64,000 nt of DNA, taken from contig NZ_QXFK01000014.1 of assembly GCF_003581645.1 (NCBI RefSeq), positions 434,001-498,000 on the forward strand, in the 5' to 3' direction. Source of the DNA: Pelagerythrobacter aerophilus (GTDB lineage Bacteria > Pseudomonadota > Alphaproteobacteria > Sphingomonadales > Sphingomonadaceae). Each line of letters starts with the position of its first letter. Position 1 is the first letter of the stretch. Below are positions 1-9,398 of this stretch, one piece after another. The position numbers were made by a program, and so were the translations under genes. The notes below the pieces were generated by a model, which worked only from the letters and a program-made list of their open reading frames with translations, was not told where the DNA came from and searched no databases.

Positions 1-195
1 CTCGCTGTCGGGAATCTCGGGCACCGTGCGCTCTCCCTGTGCGGGATCGTGCGAGGCCATCGAATCGGCGAGGTTATCGTCCGCCGGCGCGGCGGGAGCC
101 GCAGTCGCTTCGCTGTCGGCCCCGTCGCCGTCGGTGCCGTTCAATCCGCAGGCGGACAGGGCGATCAGGGAAGCGGCGGCAAGTGCAAGGCGCAT
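1..195 (-). CDS. Putative lipoprotein, 3' part outside window
   Basis: The first 65 codons are visible; the gene runs off the left edge. The N-terminus is a short signal peptide followed by a lipobox ending LSAC, so it is predicted to be a lipid-anchored envelope protein. After the cysteine comes a low-complexity Gly/Asp/Ala-rich linker, typical of lipoproteins with a flexible tether. The start ATG has a good upstream purine box (GGGAGAA). No functional domain is visible in this part. It lies 113 bases downstream of thiE on the same strand and may be cotranscribed with it. Confidence 0.7.
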   Translation of the reverse strand, partial: MRLALAAASLIALSACGLNGTDGDGADSEATAAPAAPADDNLADSMASHDPAQGERTVPEIPDSE

Positions 196-308
196 GGAGT
201 TCTCCCGGTTGGCGGGGCGCGGCCGCCCCCTCGCCCCGAAGAACGCGCGATGCCGGGGATATTTCCGCGCCTGCCGCGCAAATACCCGGAAAGCGGGGAA
301 AAAGGCGC

Positions 309-950
309 CTAGTCCTTCGGCGCCGCAGCGGCGATCGCGCGGTGGAATGCACGCACGGCTTCGCCCTCATCGCCGCCCCAAATGGCATGGCTCACCGCGA
401 GGAAGTCGGCACCGGCCGCCACCAGCGGACCGCAATTCTCGGGCGTGATGCCGCCGATCGCCACGCAGGGAATCTCGACTACCGCCTGCCACCAGGCGAG
501 CAGCTCGAGATCGGGCCGGTGCTCGCTCGCCTTGGTCTCGCTCGGGAAGAAGCTGCCGAAGGCGACGTAGTCCGCCCCGGCCTCGCCCGCTTCGAGCGCC
601 AGATGCCTGGAGGCGTGGCAGGTGACGCCGATCTGCGCCTCCCGCCCGAGTGCCTCGCGCGCTTCCTTCGGCGAACCGTCGGATTGCCCGAGGTGCACGC
701 CGTCGGCCCCCAGGCGCTTCGCCAGCGCGATCGAATCGTTGACGATGAAGGCGCAGTCGTGCGCGGCGCAAATCTCTTGCAGCGGCGCGGCGAGCCGGGC
801 CGCGTCATGCTGGTCCACGTCCTTCACGCGGAACTGGAACGCCGCCACCTCGTCCGCATCGAGCGCGCGCGCCAGACGGTCGGGAAAGCCGCCGCCGACG
901 TCGAGCGGCGAGATGAGGTAGAGCTGCGTGCTGTGGGGCGTATCGGTCAT
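309..950 (-). CDS. thiE: Thiamine phosphate synthase family protein
   Basis: A 213-residue TIM-barrel protein of the ThiE/TenI family. ThiE joins hydroxymethylpyrimidine diphosphate and thiazole phosphate to give thiamine phosphate in the cytoplasm. Family motifs seen: QFRVKD (39-44, pyrophosphate/Mg site region), FIVND, GVHLGQ (84-89), FGSFFPSETK (130-139, equivalent to the GPxFPTxTK loop) and AIGGI (163-167). The ATG at 950 was preferred to an upstream in-frame start because the family N-terminus begins close to the first strand (LYLIS). TenI-like proteins without synthase activity share this fold; the intact diphosphate-binding motifs favour ThiE. Confidence 0.85.
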   Translation of the reverse strand: MTDTPHSTQLYLISPLDVGGGFPDRLARALDADEVAAFQFRVKDVDQHDAARLAAPLQEICAAHDCAFIVNDSIALAKRLGADGVHLGQSDGSPKEAREALGREAQIGVTCHASRHLALEAGEAGADYVAFGSFFPSETKASEHRPDLELLAWWQAVVEIPCVAIGGITPENCGPLVAAGADFLAVSHAIWGGDEGEAVRAFHRAIAAAAPKD

Positions 951-1029
951 CGCGCGGTAGGTAGTGCGGCCGAGGGGATTCGTCACGCGTTCAGGACCCG
1001 GAAAGCGGCCGTGCGCGTTTATTGCGCTC

Positions 1030-1431
1030 ATGAACCGCGCCCTCGCCTTCGCCTCTGCCGGCCTCGCCTCGCTCTCGCTCGCCGCCTGCATGGTGGTTCC
1101 CGACGCGCCGAACGTGGAGCGGACGCCGAAGCCCGCGGGCTACGCGGTGCCGATCGGGCAGCCGGTTCAGGTCGGCGATCTGGTGGTGACGCCCAAGGGC
1201 GTGGTGGAGGACAGCCGCTGCCCCGACAACGCGCGCTGCGTCTGGGCCGGACGGCTGATCGTGAAGACGCAGATCGACGGCACCGGCTGGCGCGACACGA
1301 CCGATATCACGCTGGGCGAAACCTACGGCACCCACGACCGCGTGATCGCACTGGTTTCGGGCATTCCCGAGAAGAAGGCCGATCGCGAGACCCGGCCGGA
1401 GGAGTACCGGTTCGTGTACGAGGCGCGGTAA
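1030..1431 (+). CDS. Small lipoprotein of unknown function
   Basis: A 133-residue protein with a signal peptide and a lipobox LAAC near residue 19, so probably outer-membrane or periplasmic lipoprotein. The mature part is a compact beta-rich domain containing a Cys-Pro-Asp-Asn-Ala-Arg-Cys segment that could form a disulphide. I do not recognise a family. It diverges from thiE (80 bases between starts) and converges with fba, from which it is separated by a palindromic element. Confidence 0.7.
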   Translation: MNRALAFASAGLASLSLAACMVVPDAPNVERTPKPAGYAVPIGQPVQVGDLVVTPKGVVEDSRCPDNARCVWAGRLIVKTQIDGTGWRDTTDITLGETYGTHDRVIALVSGIPEKKADRETRPEEYRFVYEAR

Positions 1432-1436
1432 TCAGG

Positions 1437-1471
1437 TCCTCTCCATTTTTTCGCAGCACAAATGGGGAGGA
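1437..1471. repeat. Palindromic intergenic element, possible bidirectional terminator
   Basis: Inverted repeat of 12 bases (1437-1448 against 1460-1471, one G-U) around an 11-base loop containing TTTCGCAGCAC. It sits between the convergent stops of the small lipoprotein gene and fba. A close relative occurs at 11568-11604, sharing the AAATGGGGAGGAT arm and a following TCAGG, so this is a dispersed REP-like family rather than a unique terminator. Confidence 0.6.
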
Positions 1472-1473
1472 TG

Positions 1474-2364
1474 TCAGGCCACGCTGGCCGCGTGGATACG
1501 GTTGATCGCCGCCCCGAGCGTGGCGTCGAATTCCTCGTCGCTCTGGCCCGCGCGCAGGTCCTGGAGCAGGCCGCGGCTGAAGCTCGCAATCATGCCGGGG
1601 TTCTTCGACAGCTCGGCGCAGGCTTCGTCGGTGCTGTAGCCGCCCGAGAGCGCGACCACGCGCAGCACGGCGGGATGCTCGATCGCGGGGCGATAGAGGT
1701 CCGCCTCGGCCGGGATCGACAGCTTGAGCATGACCTGCTGGCCTTCGGGAAGCGCGTCGAGCCCTTCCATGATCGCCTCGAGCAGGACCTTCTCGCCCTC
1801 GGCGCGGTCGGGTGACTTGATGTCGTATTCCGGCTCCAGGATCGGCATCAGGCCCATCGCCAGGATGCGCGCGCCTTCGGCAAACTGCTGATGGACGATC
1901 GCCTTGATCCCGGCAGTGTTATTTGCGTTGATGACCGAGCGCATCTTGGTCCCGAACACGCCCTTGTCCCGGGCGCGGGCGAGCAGGTTCTCGAGATCGG
2001 GCATCGGCTTCATCAGCTGAACGCCGTTCGCCTCGTCCTCCAGCCCCTTGTCGACCTTGAGGAACGGGACGATGCCGCGTTCCTTCAGGCGTTCGGGCAC
2101 GGGCTTGCCGCCGCTCGTGCCGTCCATGGTCTTCTCGAACAGGATCGCGCCGAGGACCTTGCCGTTACCGAAGCAGGGGCTCTCGATGATGCGGCTGCGC
2201 ATCTGGTGAATCAGCGCGAACATCTCGTCGTCGCCGTTCCAGGCGCCTTCCTCGATGCCGTAACCGCGCAGCGCCTTCGGGGTCGAACCTCCCGACTGGT
2301 CGAGCGCGGCGATGAAGCCCCGGCCCGTTGCGATGCGATCGGTCATTTCCTGCTGATTCATCAT
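1474..2364 (-). CDS. fba: Class I fructose-bisphosphate aldolase
   Basis: A 296-residue Schiff-base aldolase that cleaves fructose 1,6-bisphosphate to glyceraldehyde 3-phosphate and dihydroxyacetone phosphate. The sequence shows the bacterial class I layout: LDQSGGSTPK (21-30), FEKTMDG (76-82), the acidic FLKVDKG region, and the predicted Schiff-base lysine in MLKLSIP (K214). It is the last gene of the leftward cluster that starts with tkt, gap and pgk, which places it in central glycolysis/gluconeogenesis. Two adjacent ATG codons open the frame; either could be used. Confidence 0.93.
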   Translation of the reverse strand: MMNQQEMTDRIATGRGFIAALDQSGGSTPKALRGYGIEEGAWNGDDEMFALIHQMRSRIIESPCFGNGKVLGAILFEKTMDGTSGGKPVPERLKERGIVPFLKVDKGLEDEANGVQLMKPMPDLENLLARARDKGVFGTKMRSVINANNTAGIKAIVHQQFAEGARILAMGLMPILEPEYDIKSPDRAEGEKVLLEAIMEGLDALPEGQQVMLKLSIPAEADLYRPAIEHPAVLRVVALSGGYSTDEACAELSKNPGMIASFSRGLLQDLRAGQSDEEFDATLGAAINRIHAASVA

Positions 2365-2434
2365 CTACCCCTTGGCTTATGCATTCGTATGCGCGCGAGC
2401 CCTTAGCCAGCACCCGCCGCGCCCGCAACCGGGT

Positions 2435-2896
2435 TCAGGTGCGCGTGCCGGAAACCTTGCGGATGATCCCGTCGAAGCGCAGCACGGGCTGGCCGTCGGC
2501 GGTGACGATGCCCTGCACGAACACGGTCTTGCCGCCCGCGCGCACGACCTCTCCGCGTGCCTCGATCAACTGGCCCACGCGGGCTGGATCGAGGAAGTCG
2601 CCGGTGAGGTGGAGCGTGACGCCGTGACTACCGTCCATCGCCTTGCGCGCGATCGTGAAGATCGCCGAATCGGCGAAGGTCATCAGACATCCGCCGTGCA
2701 TGAAGCCGGCGCCGTTCATGTGCCGCTCTTCCGCGCGGAAGGCGGAGACGAACGAGCCGTCCTCCAACTCCTTGTCGTAGAACGGGCCCGCGCGATCTTC
2801 GAACGGGTCGCCGATCCATCTGGACCAGCCGGCCCACTCGCCCTCGGTAATCAGGGCGAGCCCGCTTCCCTCGCCAACCGCCGACGCCTCGCTCAT
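2435..2896 (-). CDS. PaaI-like hotdog thioesterase
   Basis: A 153-residue single hotdog-fold protein. The segment MNGAGFMHGGCLMTFAD (around 80-96) matches the HGG(x)hhxhxD core of PaaI-type acyl-CoA thioesterases, where the Asp/His region activates the hydrolytic water. It probably hydrolyses a CoA thioester in the cytoplasm; the substrate cannot be read from sequence. It lies 28 bases downstream of the serine hydrolase gene and 70 bases upstream of fba on the same strand, so it is likely cotranscribed with them. Confidence 0.82.
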   Translation of the reverse strand: MSEASAVGEGSGLALITEGEWAGWSRWIGDPFEDRAGPFYDKELEDGSFVSAFRAEERHMNGAGFMHGGCLMTFADSAIFTIARKAMDGSHGVTLHLTGDFLDPARVGQLIEARGEVVRAGGKTVFVQGIVTADGQPVLRFDGIIRKVSGTRT

Positions 2897-2924
2897 GCCA
2901 TTCTTCTCCAGACGGTCATCCAGT

Positions 2925-3995
2925 CTACTCCGCGTAGCGTTCGAGGAATTGCCGGGCGACCGGACTTTCGGAAACCTCGGTCTTGACCAGCGAATTGCCC
3001 CACCACAGCGCCTCGGTATTGGCGAGAACGATCAATGTCAGGCGCTTGCCCGGGACTTTGAGATAGAGCGCCGAATATCGCTTCTCGTCCCAACCCGAGT
3101 GCCACATCAGGCGCTGGCCGTTCCAGTCCTCGAGCCACCAGCCCTGCCGGTAGTCGCCGAGTGGGCCGATCTCCACGTCTTCCAGCAGGCGCTTCCGCAA
3201 AGCGGGTGGGATCAGCACCCCGGCATCGTAAGCGATATCGAACGCGGCGAGCGCCCGCGGGGAGGCTTTGATCCCGGCCGCGGCCCGAAAATCGTCGTCG
3301 GATATCGCCTGCTTGACCGGGCGTCCGTGGATCACGTGGAACGGGGGCGCGAGAAAGCGCAATGCATCGCCGCCTTCGGGATCGTGCCACCCCAGCGCAA
3401 CGTTGCGCATACCTGACGGCTCAGCCACGCGGTCGCGCACGATCGCTCGCAGGGTCCGGCCGCCGGCGCCCGAAATCGCACGGTCGATCCGGGCGAAGGC
3501 GATCGGGTTGTAGACGAACGCGTCGCCGTTGGCGCGCATGTCGAGCATCTCGGCGAGCGTCGTCGGCCGGGCGCAATCCATCGGCGCTATGGGATTTCCG
3601 AGACGGTCGATGCCCCCACCGCCGAACGGGATCGGCGATCCCGACAGCCATTCGCAGGTGTCGGCCCAACCCGGGTCCGCGCTCATGGGAGTGTCCAGAG
3701 CGAGATCGCCGGCAAGTCCTTCGGCCAGAATCGCGGTGGCCGCGATGGGCTTCGTTACCGAGGCGATCGAATAAGTGGTGTCGGCCGTTGTCGGCAGATC
3801 CCCCTCGTCGTCGTATGTCCCGAAATAGCCTTCCCAGGCGATCCGGCCGTCCTTGACGATAACCGCGCTGAGCGAGGGTGTTGCGCTATCCTTGCGGACC
3901 TGTTCGAGGAACGCGCCGAACTCGGCATAGTCGTCCTGAGCCGAGGCCGGCAGAGGCATGACCGCCAGCGCGAGCGCGACCAACCATCTCAACAC
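2925..3995 (-). CDS. Exported serine hydrolase, class C beta-lactamase fold
   Basis: A 356-residue protein with a Sec signal peptide (hydrophobic stretch ending PASAQ, about residue 20). The SxxK catalytic motif is S79-V-T-K82, as in penicillin-binding-protein-like hydrolases, esterases and AmpC relatives. The family is broad, so true beta-lactamase activity is not implied. The start is GTG and overlaps the end of pgk by 7 bases, which couples its translation to a glycolytic gene. That pairing is odd functionally for a periplasmic enzyme. Confidence 0.82.
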   Translation of the reverse strand: MLRWLVALALAVMPLPASAQDDYAEFGAFLEQVRKDSATPSLSAVIVKDGRIAWEGYFGTYDDEGDLPTTADTTYSIASVTKPIAATAILAEGLAGDLALDTPMSADPGWADTCEWLSGSPIPFGGGGIDRLGNPIAPMDCARPTTLAEMLDMRANGDAFVYNPIAFARIDRAISGAGGRTLRAIVRDRVAEPSGMRNVALGWHDPEGGDALRFLAPPFHVIHGRPVKQAISDDDFRAAAGIKASPRALAAFDIAYDAGVLIPPALRKRLLEDVEIGPLGDYRQGWWLEDWNGQRLMWHSGWDEKRYSALYLKVPGKRLTLIVLANTEALWWGNSLVKTEVSESPVARQFLERYAE

Positions 3996-5188
3996 GTCAA
4001 AGCCGCCACGCCAGGAAGCTCCTTACCCTCCATCCATTCGAGGAAGGCACCACCGGCGGTTGAAACGTAAGTGAATTCCTTCGCCACACCCGCATGATTG
4101 AGCGCCGCCACCGTATCGCCGCCTCCCGCGACCGAGACGAGCGAACCGTCCTGCGTCAGCGCGGCGGCAGTGCGGGCGAGCGCGACGGTGGCGGTGTCGA
4201 ACGGCTCGGTCTCGAACGCGCCGAGAGGGCCGTTCCAGACCAGGGTGCGGCAGGTCTTGAGCACGTCGGCGAGTGCCTCGGTCGCCTGCGGACCGATGTC
4301 GAGGATCATTTCGTCGGCGGCGACTTCGTGCACGTTGCAGGTACGCAGAGACGGCGGATTCGCGGCGAATTCCTTCGCCACCACGACGTCATAGGGCAGA
4401 TGCACCGTGCAGCCCGCGTGATCGGCCTTGTCCATGATCGCGTTGGCCGTCGCGGTCAGCTCGTGCTCGCACAGCGACTTGCCGACATCGACCCCGCGCG
4501 CGGCGAGGAAGGTGTTGGCCATGCCGCCGCCGATGATCAGGTGCTGCACCCGCCCGACGAGGTTTTCGAGCACCGCCAGCTTGGTCGAGACCTTGGCCCC
4601 GCCGACCACCGCCGCGACCGGCTGCTCGGGATTGCCGAGCGCCTTGTCGAGCGCGGTCAGTTCCTTCTCCATCGCGCGACCGGCGTAGGCGGGCAGCAGA
4701 TGCGCTAGGCCCTCGGTGCTGGCATGGGCGCGATGTGCGGCGGAGAAAGCGTCGTTGACGTAGAAGTCGGCGTTGGCGGCGATGCCCTTCGCGAACTCGG
4801 GATCGTTCGCTTCCTCGCCCGGCCAGAAGCGGACGTTGTCGAGCAGGCCGATGTCGCCGTTGCGCAGGATCGAGATCGACTGCTCGACCACCGGGCCCGC
4901 CACCTCGGAGATGAACATGATCTCGCGCCCGAGAACGCGCGACACGTCGCCCTGGACGTAGCTCGTGCTCAGGGTCGAATGACGCTGACCCTTGGGCCGG
5001 CCGAAGTGCGCGAGCAGCAGCACTTTGGCGCCTGCATCGGCCAGTTCGAGGATCGTCGGCATGCTCGCCTCGACGCGGGTGACGTCGGTGGCGGAGCCAT
5101 CCTTCATCGGCAGGTTGAGGTCGACTCGGACGAGCGCGACCTTTCCGGCCACGTCACCGAGATCGTCGAGGGTCTTGAACTTGGCCAT
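3989..5188 (-). CDS. pgk: Phosphoglycerate kinase
   Basis: A 399-residue cytoplasmic enzyme interconverting 1,3-bisphosphoglycerate + ADP and 3-phosphoglycerate + ATP. N-terminal substrate-binding signature [19 protein letters not shown] and the C-terminal nucleotide-binding GGGDTVAAL region are all present, and length is normal. The start at 5188 was chosen over an ATG two codons upstream because GGAG abuts that upstream ATG directly but stands 6 bases before this one. It follows gap by 136 bases, a gap that contains two strong hairpins. Confidence 0.96.
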   Translation of the reverse strand: MAKFKTLDDLGDVAGKVALVRVDLNLPMKDGSATDVTRVEASMPTILELADAGAKVLLLAHFGRPKGQRHSTLSTSYVQGDVSRVLGREIMFISEVAGPVVEQSISILRNGDIGLLDNVRFWPGEEANDPEFAKGIAANADFYVNDAFSAAHRAHASTEGLAHLLPAYAGRAMEKELTALDKALGNPEQPVAAVVGGAKVSTKLAVLENLVGRVQHLIIGGGMANTFLAARGVDVGKSLCEHELTATANAIMDKADHAGCTVHLPYDVVVAKEFAANPPSLRTCNVHEVAADEMILDIGPQATEALADVLKTCRTLVWNGPLGAFETEPFDTATVALARTAAALTQDGSLVSVAGGGDTVAALNHAGVAKEFTYVSTAGGAFLEWMEGKELPGVAALTC

Positions 5189-5222
5189 TTGCATCTCCTT
5201 CGCCCCCCGTCAGCGAGGGATC

Positions 5223-5255
5223 GGGGTGGGCATGGGCCCGCAAAGGGCCCACCCC
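5223..5255. repeat. Hairpin in pgk-gap intergenic gap
   Basis: A 9-base perfect inverted repeat (5223-5231 with 5247-5255, GGGGTGGGC and its complement) around a 15-base loop. It lies between gap and pgk in the leftward operon, so it may attenuate transcription or stabilise the mRNA end. No T-run follows on the coding strand. Confidence 0.5.
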
Positions 5256-5294
5256 GCTGCGACTAGCGGTCGCTTCGCGCCCGCAAGTCTCGCG

Positions 5295-5316
5295 CCCCTC
5301 CCGCAAGCGGGAGGGG
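5295..5316. repeat. Perfect 10-bp stem hairpin after gap
   Basis: A 10-base perfect inverted repeat with a two-base AA loop (CCCTCCCGC-type arms) 9 bases downstream of the gap stop codon. It resembles dispersed GC-rich palindromes of sphingomonads. It could act as a terminator-like or mRNA-protecting stem; there is no clear U-tract. Confidence 0.5.
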
Positions 5317-5324
5317 GCAAGCCC

Positions 5325-6332
5325 TCAAAGCAGCCCCGCCATCACGCCGGCCGTGTCGATCATGCGGTTGGAGAAGCCCCACTCGTTGTCGTACCAGCTC
5401 ACCACGCGCGCGAGCTTGCCTTCGAGCACCGCGGTCTCGAGACTGTCGACGGTCGAGCTTGCCGGATAGTGGTTGAAGTCGCTCGAGACGAGCGGCTGGT
5501 CAGTGTAGTCGAGCACGCCCTTCATCGCGCCTTCCGACGCAGCCTTGAGCGCCGCGTTGAGTTCCTCCGCGCTCGTGTCGCGGCCGGGCGTGAAGGCGAG
5601 ATCGATCAGGCTGACGTTGGGCGTCGGCACGCGGACCGAGGAACCGTCGAGCTTGCCCTTGAGCTCGGGCAGGACCAGCCCGACCGCGCGCGCGGCGCCG
5701 GTGGTGGTCGGGATCATGTTCTGCGCGCCGGCGCGGGCGCGGCGCAGGTCCTTGTGGATCTGGTCGAGCATGCGCTGGTCGTTGGTGTAGCTGTGGATCG
5801 TGGTCATGAAGCCGCGCTCGATGCCCACCGTCTCGTGCAGCACCTTGGCGACCGGTGCGAGGCAGTTGGTAGTGCAGCTCGCGTTGGAGACGATCACGTC
5901 GTCCGCGGTCAGCGTGTCCTGATTGACGCCGAACACGATGGTCTTGGACACGCCCGTCGCCGGGGCGGAGATCAGGACGCGCTTGGCGCCCGCGTCGAGA
6001 TGCGGACGGCTTGCCTCGTCGGACTGGAAGAAGCCGGTGCATTCGAGCACGATGTCGACGCCGTTCGCCTTGTGCGGCAGCTTGCCCGGGTCGCGCTCGG
6101 CGGTGACGTGGATGCGCTTGCCGTTGACGACCAGGTCGTTGCCGTCGGTCTCGACCTTGCCGGGGAAACGGCCATGCGTGCTGTCGAACGCGAACAGCAG
6201 GGCGTTGGACTTGGTGTCGGCGAGATCGTTGATCGAGACGAGTTCGAGATCATGGTCGTCGCGCTCCAGGATAGCCCGCGCCACGAGCCGCCCGATACGT
6301 CCGAAACCGTTGATCGCAACCTTGGTCGCCAT
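5325..6332 (-). CDS. gap: Type I glyceraldehyde-3-phosphate dehydrogenase
   Basis: A 335-residue NAD(P)-dependent enzyme oxidising glyceraldehyde 3-phosphate to 1,3-bisphosphoglycerate. The Rossmann signature INGFGRIGR is at 7-15 and the catalytic motif SNASCTTNC places the active-site cysteine at 153. A clear AGGAG box lies 8 bases before the ATG. The gene begins 14 bases after tkt, so the two are almost certainly in one transcript. Confidence 0.96.
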   Translation of the reverse strand: MATKVAINGFGRIGRLVARAILERDDHDLELVSINDLADTKSNALLFAFDSTHGRFPGKVETDGNDLVVNGKRIHVTAERDPGKLPHKANGVDIVLECTGFFQSDEASRPHLDAGAKRVLISAPATGVSKTIVFGVNQDTLTADDVIVSNASCTTNCLAPVAKVLHETVGIERGFMTTIHSYTNDQRMLDQIHKDLRRARAGAQNMIPTTTGAARAVGLVLPELKGKLDGSSVRVPTPNVSLIDLAFTPGRDTSAEELNAALKAASEGAMKGVLDYTDQPLVSSDFNHYPASSTVDSLETAVLEGKLARVVSWYDNEWGFSNRMIDTAGVMAGLL

Positions 6333-6346
6333 ATGAAGAGCTCCTG

Positions 6347-8320
6347 CTAAGTGCTGAGTTTGGCCTGAATTTTGGGAACGATGGCTTCAGCGGTGAAGCC
6401 GAATTTCTCGAACAGTGCCTCGGCCGGAGCGGAGGCGCCGAAGCGGTCGAGGCCGATCTGCAGCCCGTCCGTGCCGGTGTACCGCTCCCAGCCGAGGGTC
6501 GAGCCGGCCTCGATCGAGACCTTGAGTGCATCCGCCGGCAGCAGGCCGCGCCGATAGGCCTCGTCCTGCGCCTCGAACAGTTCCATGCACGGCATGGACA
6601 CCACATCGGTGCCGATGCCCTGGCTTTCAAGCGCATCGGCCACATCGCAGGCGACCTGCACTTCGGAGCCGGTCGCGATAAGCACGACCTTGCGCCCTGC
6701 CTCGGCCGCGCGCAGGCGGTAGGCGCCCTTGCCGCTCAGCATCTCGCCCTCATGGCGGAGCTGAGGCAGACCCTGCCGGCTCAGCGCGAGCACCGAGGGC
6801 GTGCCCTTGGTCTGCAGCGCGAGGTTCCAGCATTCGGCAGTCTCGATGATATCTGCCGGGCGGAACACGTTGAGGTTGGGGATCAACCGCAAGCTCATCA
6901 ACTGCTCGACCGGCTGGTGGGTCGGCCCATCCTCGCCCAGCCCGATCGAATCGTGGGTGAAGACATAGATCGTCCGCGTCTGCTGCAGGGCGGAGAGCCG
7001 CACTGCGTTGCGGCAGTAGTCGCTGAAGATCAGGAACGTGCCGCCGTAGGGGATCACGCCGCCGTGCAGCGCCATGCCGTTCATCGCCGCGGCCATGCCG
7101 AATTCACGGATGCCGTAATAGACGTAGCGCCCGCCGTAGTCGTCGGCAGTGAGCGGCTCCATTGCCTTGGTCTTGGTGTTGTTCGAGCCCGTCAGGTCGG
7201 CCGAGCCGCCGACCATCTCGGGCAGACGCGGCGTGAGAACCTCGAGCGCCATTTCGGACGCCTTGCGGGTGGCGACCTTCTGGTCCTTGCCGAGCCATTC
7301 GGCGAATGCCTCGGCGATCTCCTCGCCGGCCGGCAGATCGCCGGCCATGCGCCGCTCGAATTCGGCCTTGCGGTCCGATGCCGCGAGCCGCTCGTGCCAT
7401 TCGCCGCGCGTGCGGGCGCCGCGCTCCCCGGTAGCGCGCCAATCGGCGAGAATCGCTTCGGGAACCTCGAACGGCTCCGCATCCCAGCCCAGTTCCACAC
7501 GCGCCGCAGCGACTTCCTCGGCACCGAGCGCCGCACCGTGGGTCGCGGACGTGCCCTGCTTGTTGGGAGCGCCCTTGCCGATGACGGTACGGCAGGCGAC
7601 CAGCGAGGGGCGCTCGTCCGCCAACGCCTCGTCCAGCGCGCGCTGGATGTCGGCCGGATCGTGACCGTCGCACGATACGACATGCCACCCGGTCGCTTCA
7701 TAGCGGGCGCAGATGTCCTCGCTCGTCGACAGGTCGGTCGAGCCGTCGATGGTGATCCGGTTGTCGTCCCACAGCACGATCATGCGGCCGAGCTTGAGGT
7801 GCCCGGCGATCCCGATCGCCTCGTGGTTGATGCCTTCCATCAGACATCCGTCGCCGGCGACCACCCAGGTGCGGTGGTCGACCAGTTCGTCGCCGAACTC
7901 GGCGTTGAGATGCCGCTCGGCAATCGCCATGCCGACCGCCATCGCCAGGCCCTGACCAAGCGGCCCGGTCGTGCATTCGACACCGTCGAGCAGGAAGTTC
8001 TCCGGGTGGCCGGCGCAGGGGCTACCGAGCTGGCGGAAATTCCGGATCTCCTCCATCGTCGGATGCGCATAGCCCGAGAGGTGGAGCAGCGAGTAGATCA
8101 GCATCGAGCCATGCCCGGCGCTGAGCACGAAGCGGTCGCGGTCCGCCCAGTCGGGCGTGGACGGGTCGAACTTCAGATACTTCGACCACAGAACGGCGGC
8201 GACGTCGGCCATGCCCATCGGCATGCCGGGATGCCCCGAATTCGCTGCCTGCACCGCATCCATCGACAGCGCCCGGATGGCATTGGCCATCGGCGCCAGG
8301 CGGGTCGGATCGAGGCTCAT
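6347..8320 (-). CDS. tkt: Transketolase
   Basis: A 657-residue thiamine-diphosphate enzyme moving two-carbon units between sugar phosphates. It has the N-terminal [11 protein letters not shown] motif, the ThDP-binding [13 protein letters not shown] segment, the pyrimidine-binding middle domain ([16 protein letters not shown]) and a C-terminal transketolase domain. Length is standard. It is the first gene of the leftward tkt-gap-pgk-hydrolase-thioesterase-fba cluster; the promoter must lie in the 191-base divergent gap up to 8511. Confidence 0.96.
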   Translation of the reverse strand: MSLDPTRLAPMANAIRALSMDAVQAANSGHPGMPMGMADVAAVLWSKYLKFDPSTPDWADRDRFVLSAGHGSMLIYSLLHLSGYAHPTMEEIRNFRQLGSPCAGHPENFLLDGVECTTGPLGQGLAMAVGMAIAERHLNAEFGDELVDHRTWVVAGDGCLMEGINHEAIGIAGHLKLGRMIVLWDDNRITIDGSTDLSTSEDICARYEATGWHVVSCDGHDPADIQRALDEALADERPSLVACRTVIGKGAPNKQGTSATHGAALGAEEVAAARVELGWDAEPFEVPEAILADWRATGERGARTRGEWHERLAASDRKAEFERRMAGDLPAGEEIAEAFAEWLGKDQKVATRKASEMALEVLTPRLPEMVGGSADLTGSNNTKTKAMEPLTADDYGGRYVYYGIREFGMAAAMNGMALHGGVIPYGGTFLIFSDYCRNAVRLSALQQTRTIYVFTHDSIGLGEDGPTHQPVEQLMSLRLIPNLNVFRPADIIETAECWNLALQTKGTPSVLALSRQGLPQLRHEGEMLSGKGAYRLRAAEAGRKVVLIATGSEVQVACDVADALESQGIGTDVVSMPCMELFEAQDEAYRRGLLPADALKVSIEAGSTLGWERYTGTDGLQIGLDRFGASAPAEALFEKFGFTAEAIVPKIQAKLST

Positions 8321-8511
8321 GCGGGGTATGCTCCTGGAGGACGTGAGGTAATGCGCATGCCCGGTCGATTCGGGCGCGCGAAGCCTTTGCGGACGCGCAG
8401 GCGCAGGTCAACAGCGCGCAGCGGCACGTCCCCGGCCGCCGAGCGGGCGCAAGTTATCAACAGGTGACGGCAAGGCTTTGCGCGGTCACACATTTGCGAT
8501 AGTTTGGTCTC

Positions 8512-8706
8512 ATGGATGGCGAGCGTATCGAACGCGCCGTGCAGCGCATAGAGGCTGCACTCGGCCGGATCGCCAAGGCGGCGGACGACTATAACCCGGC
8601 CCCGCCCTCGGTCTCCGGCCTGGTGGTCGAGCACGAGCGGCTGCGCGAGGCGACCGTCGGTGCTCTCAAGGAACTGGACACGCTGATCGAGAGACTCGAG
8701 CGATGA
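8512..8706 (+). CDS. Small coiled-coil protein cotranslated with zapA
   Basis: A 64-residue, highly charged, largely helical protein with heptad-like patterning at both ends and a short Pro-rich break in the middle (NPAPPS). Its stop codon overlaps the zapA start by 4 bases (ATGA), implying translational coupling. Such a small coiled-coil partner upstream of zapA is common in alphaproteobacteria; a role in division-ring assembly is an inference from position only. Confidence 0.75.
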   Translation: MDGERIERAVQRIEAALGRIAKAADDYNPAPPSVSGLVVEHERLREATVGALKELDTLIERLER

Positions 8707-9188
8707 GCGAGGTCAGGCTCCTTGTCGGCGGGCGCGAGTACACTGTCGGCTGTGCCGACGGTGAGGAGGCGCACGTCACGCGCCTCGGCGAGATGGTCGA
8801 CGCCAAGCTGCAGCAGCTCGGCAGCAATCTCACCGCCCGTGACGCGCAGAACCTGCTCTTCGCCTCGATCCTGCTCGCAGACGAGCTCGACGAACAGCGC
8901 CGCGGTGCGCCCGAAGGGGGAGAAGCGCGTCAGGCGATCGCCGAGCGCGACGACGAGATCGAGCGGCTTCGCGCCGCCCATCAGGATGCGGAAGTGGACG
9001 CCGCAGCCGCCCGGGCCGAGATCGAAACGCTGCGCAAGGAGCTCGACGACCTGAAGGCCGGACAGACGGCGCCATCGACCACGCCCGACCTGTTCCGCGA
9101 CCCGGATCTCGCCCCCGCTCTCGAACGATTCGCCGATTTGCTGGAGAATTGCGCCGAGAAGCTTGAGAGCAAGCGGGCGACCTCCTAA
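8703..9188 (+). CDS. zapA: Cell division protein ZapA
   Basis: A 161-residue protein. The N-terminal half matches ZapA: a beta hairpin (VRLLVGGREYTVGC), then helices with the ARDAQNLLFASILLADEL pattern. ZapA tetramers cross-link FtsZ protofilaments at the cytoplasmic Z ring. The C-terminal region (from about residue 60) is a long coiled coil rich in Glu/Arg/Ala followed by a second amphipathic helix, longer than in gammaproteobacterial ZapA but usual for alphaproteobacteria. The neighbourhood zapA-6S RNA-cyclo-ligase is conserved across proteobacteria. Confidence 0.88.
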   Translation: MSEVRLLVGGREYTVGCADGEEAHVTRLGEMVDAKLQQLGSNLTARDAQNLLFASILLADELDEQRRGAPEGGEARQAIAERDDEIERLRAAHQDAEVDAAAARAEIETLRKELDDLKAGQTAPSTTPDLFRDPDLAPALERFADLLENCAEKLESKRATS

Positions 9189-9189
9189 A

Positions 9190-9380
9190 TAGAGGACGGC
9201 GGGACTGCCCGGCACGAGCCGCTAGAATATCCCTGAGGCTATAAGCAATCCAACGGGAGCTGTCCCTGCCTTGGTCCACTGGTTCGTCCGGGGGACCCGG
9301 GCATACGGCGCCCACCTGACGTTTAGGCGTCAGAGGATTTCGCCGGAAAACGACCCATGGTGGTTCCGCCACTCGATTTC
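9190..9380 (+). ncRNA. ssrS: 6S RNA candidate
   Basis: The gap between zapA and the 5-formyltetrahydrofolate cyclo-ligase gene is the conserved position of 6S RNA in proteobacteria. The sequence contains a TCCCTGAGGCTATAAGC segment like the 5' side of the E. coli 6S central bubble, and complementary arms GCCCGG (about 9204) and CCGGGC (about 9298) that could close the long hairpin. 6S RNA mimics an open promoter and sequesters sigma70 RNA polymerase. Ends are approximate; only a covariance-model search would fix them. Confidence 0.72.
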
Positions 9381-9398
9381 CCCGATATACGCGAGGCT

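Noticed and set aside
39-1505. 488-codon plus-strand ORF over thiE
   Set aside because: Arg-rich shadow of the thiE and lipoprotein region with no domain; opposite frames have clear family motifs.
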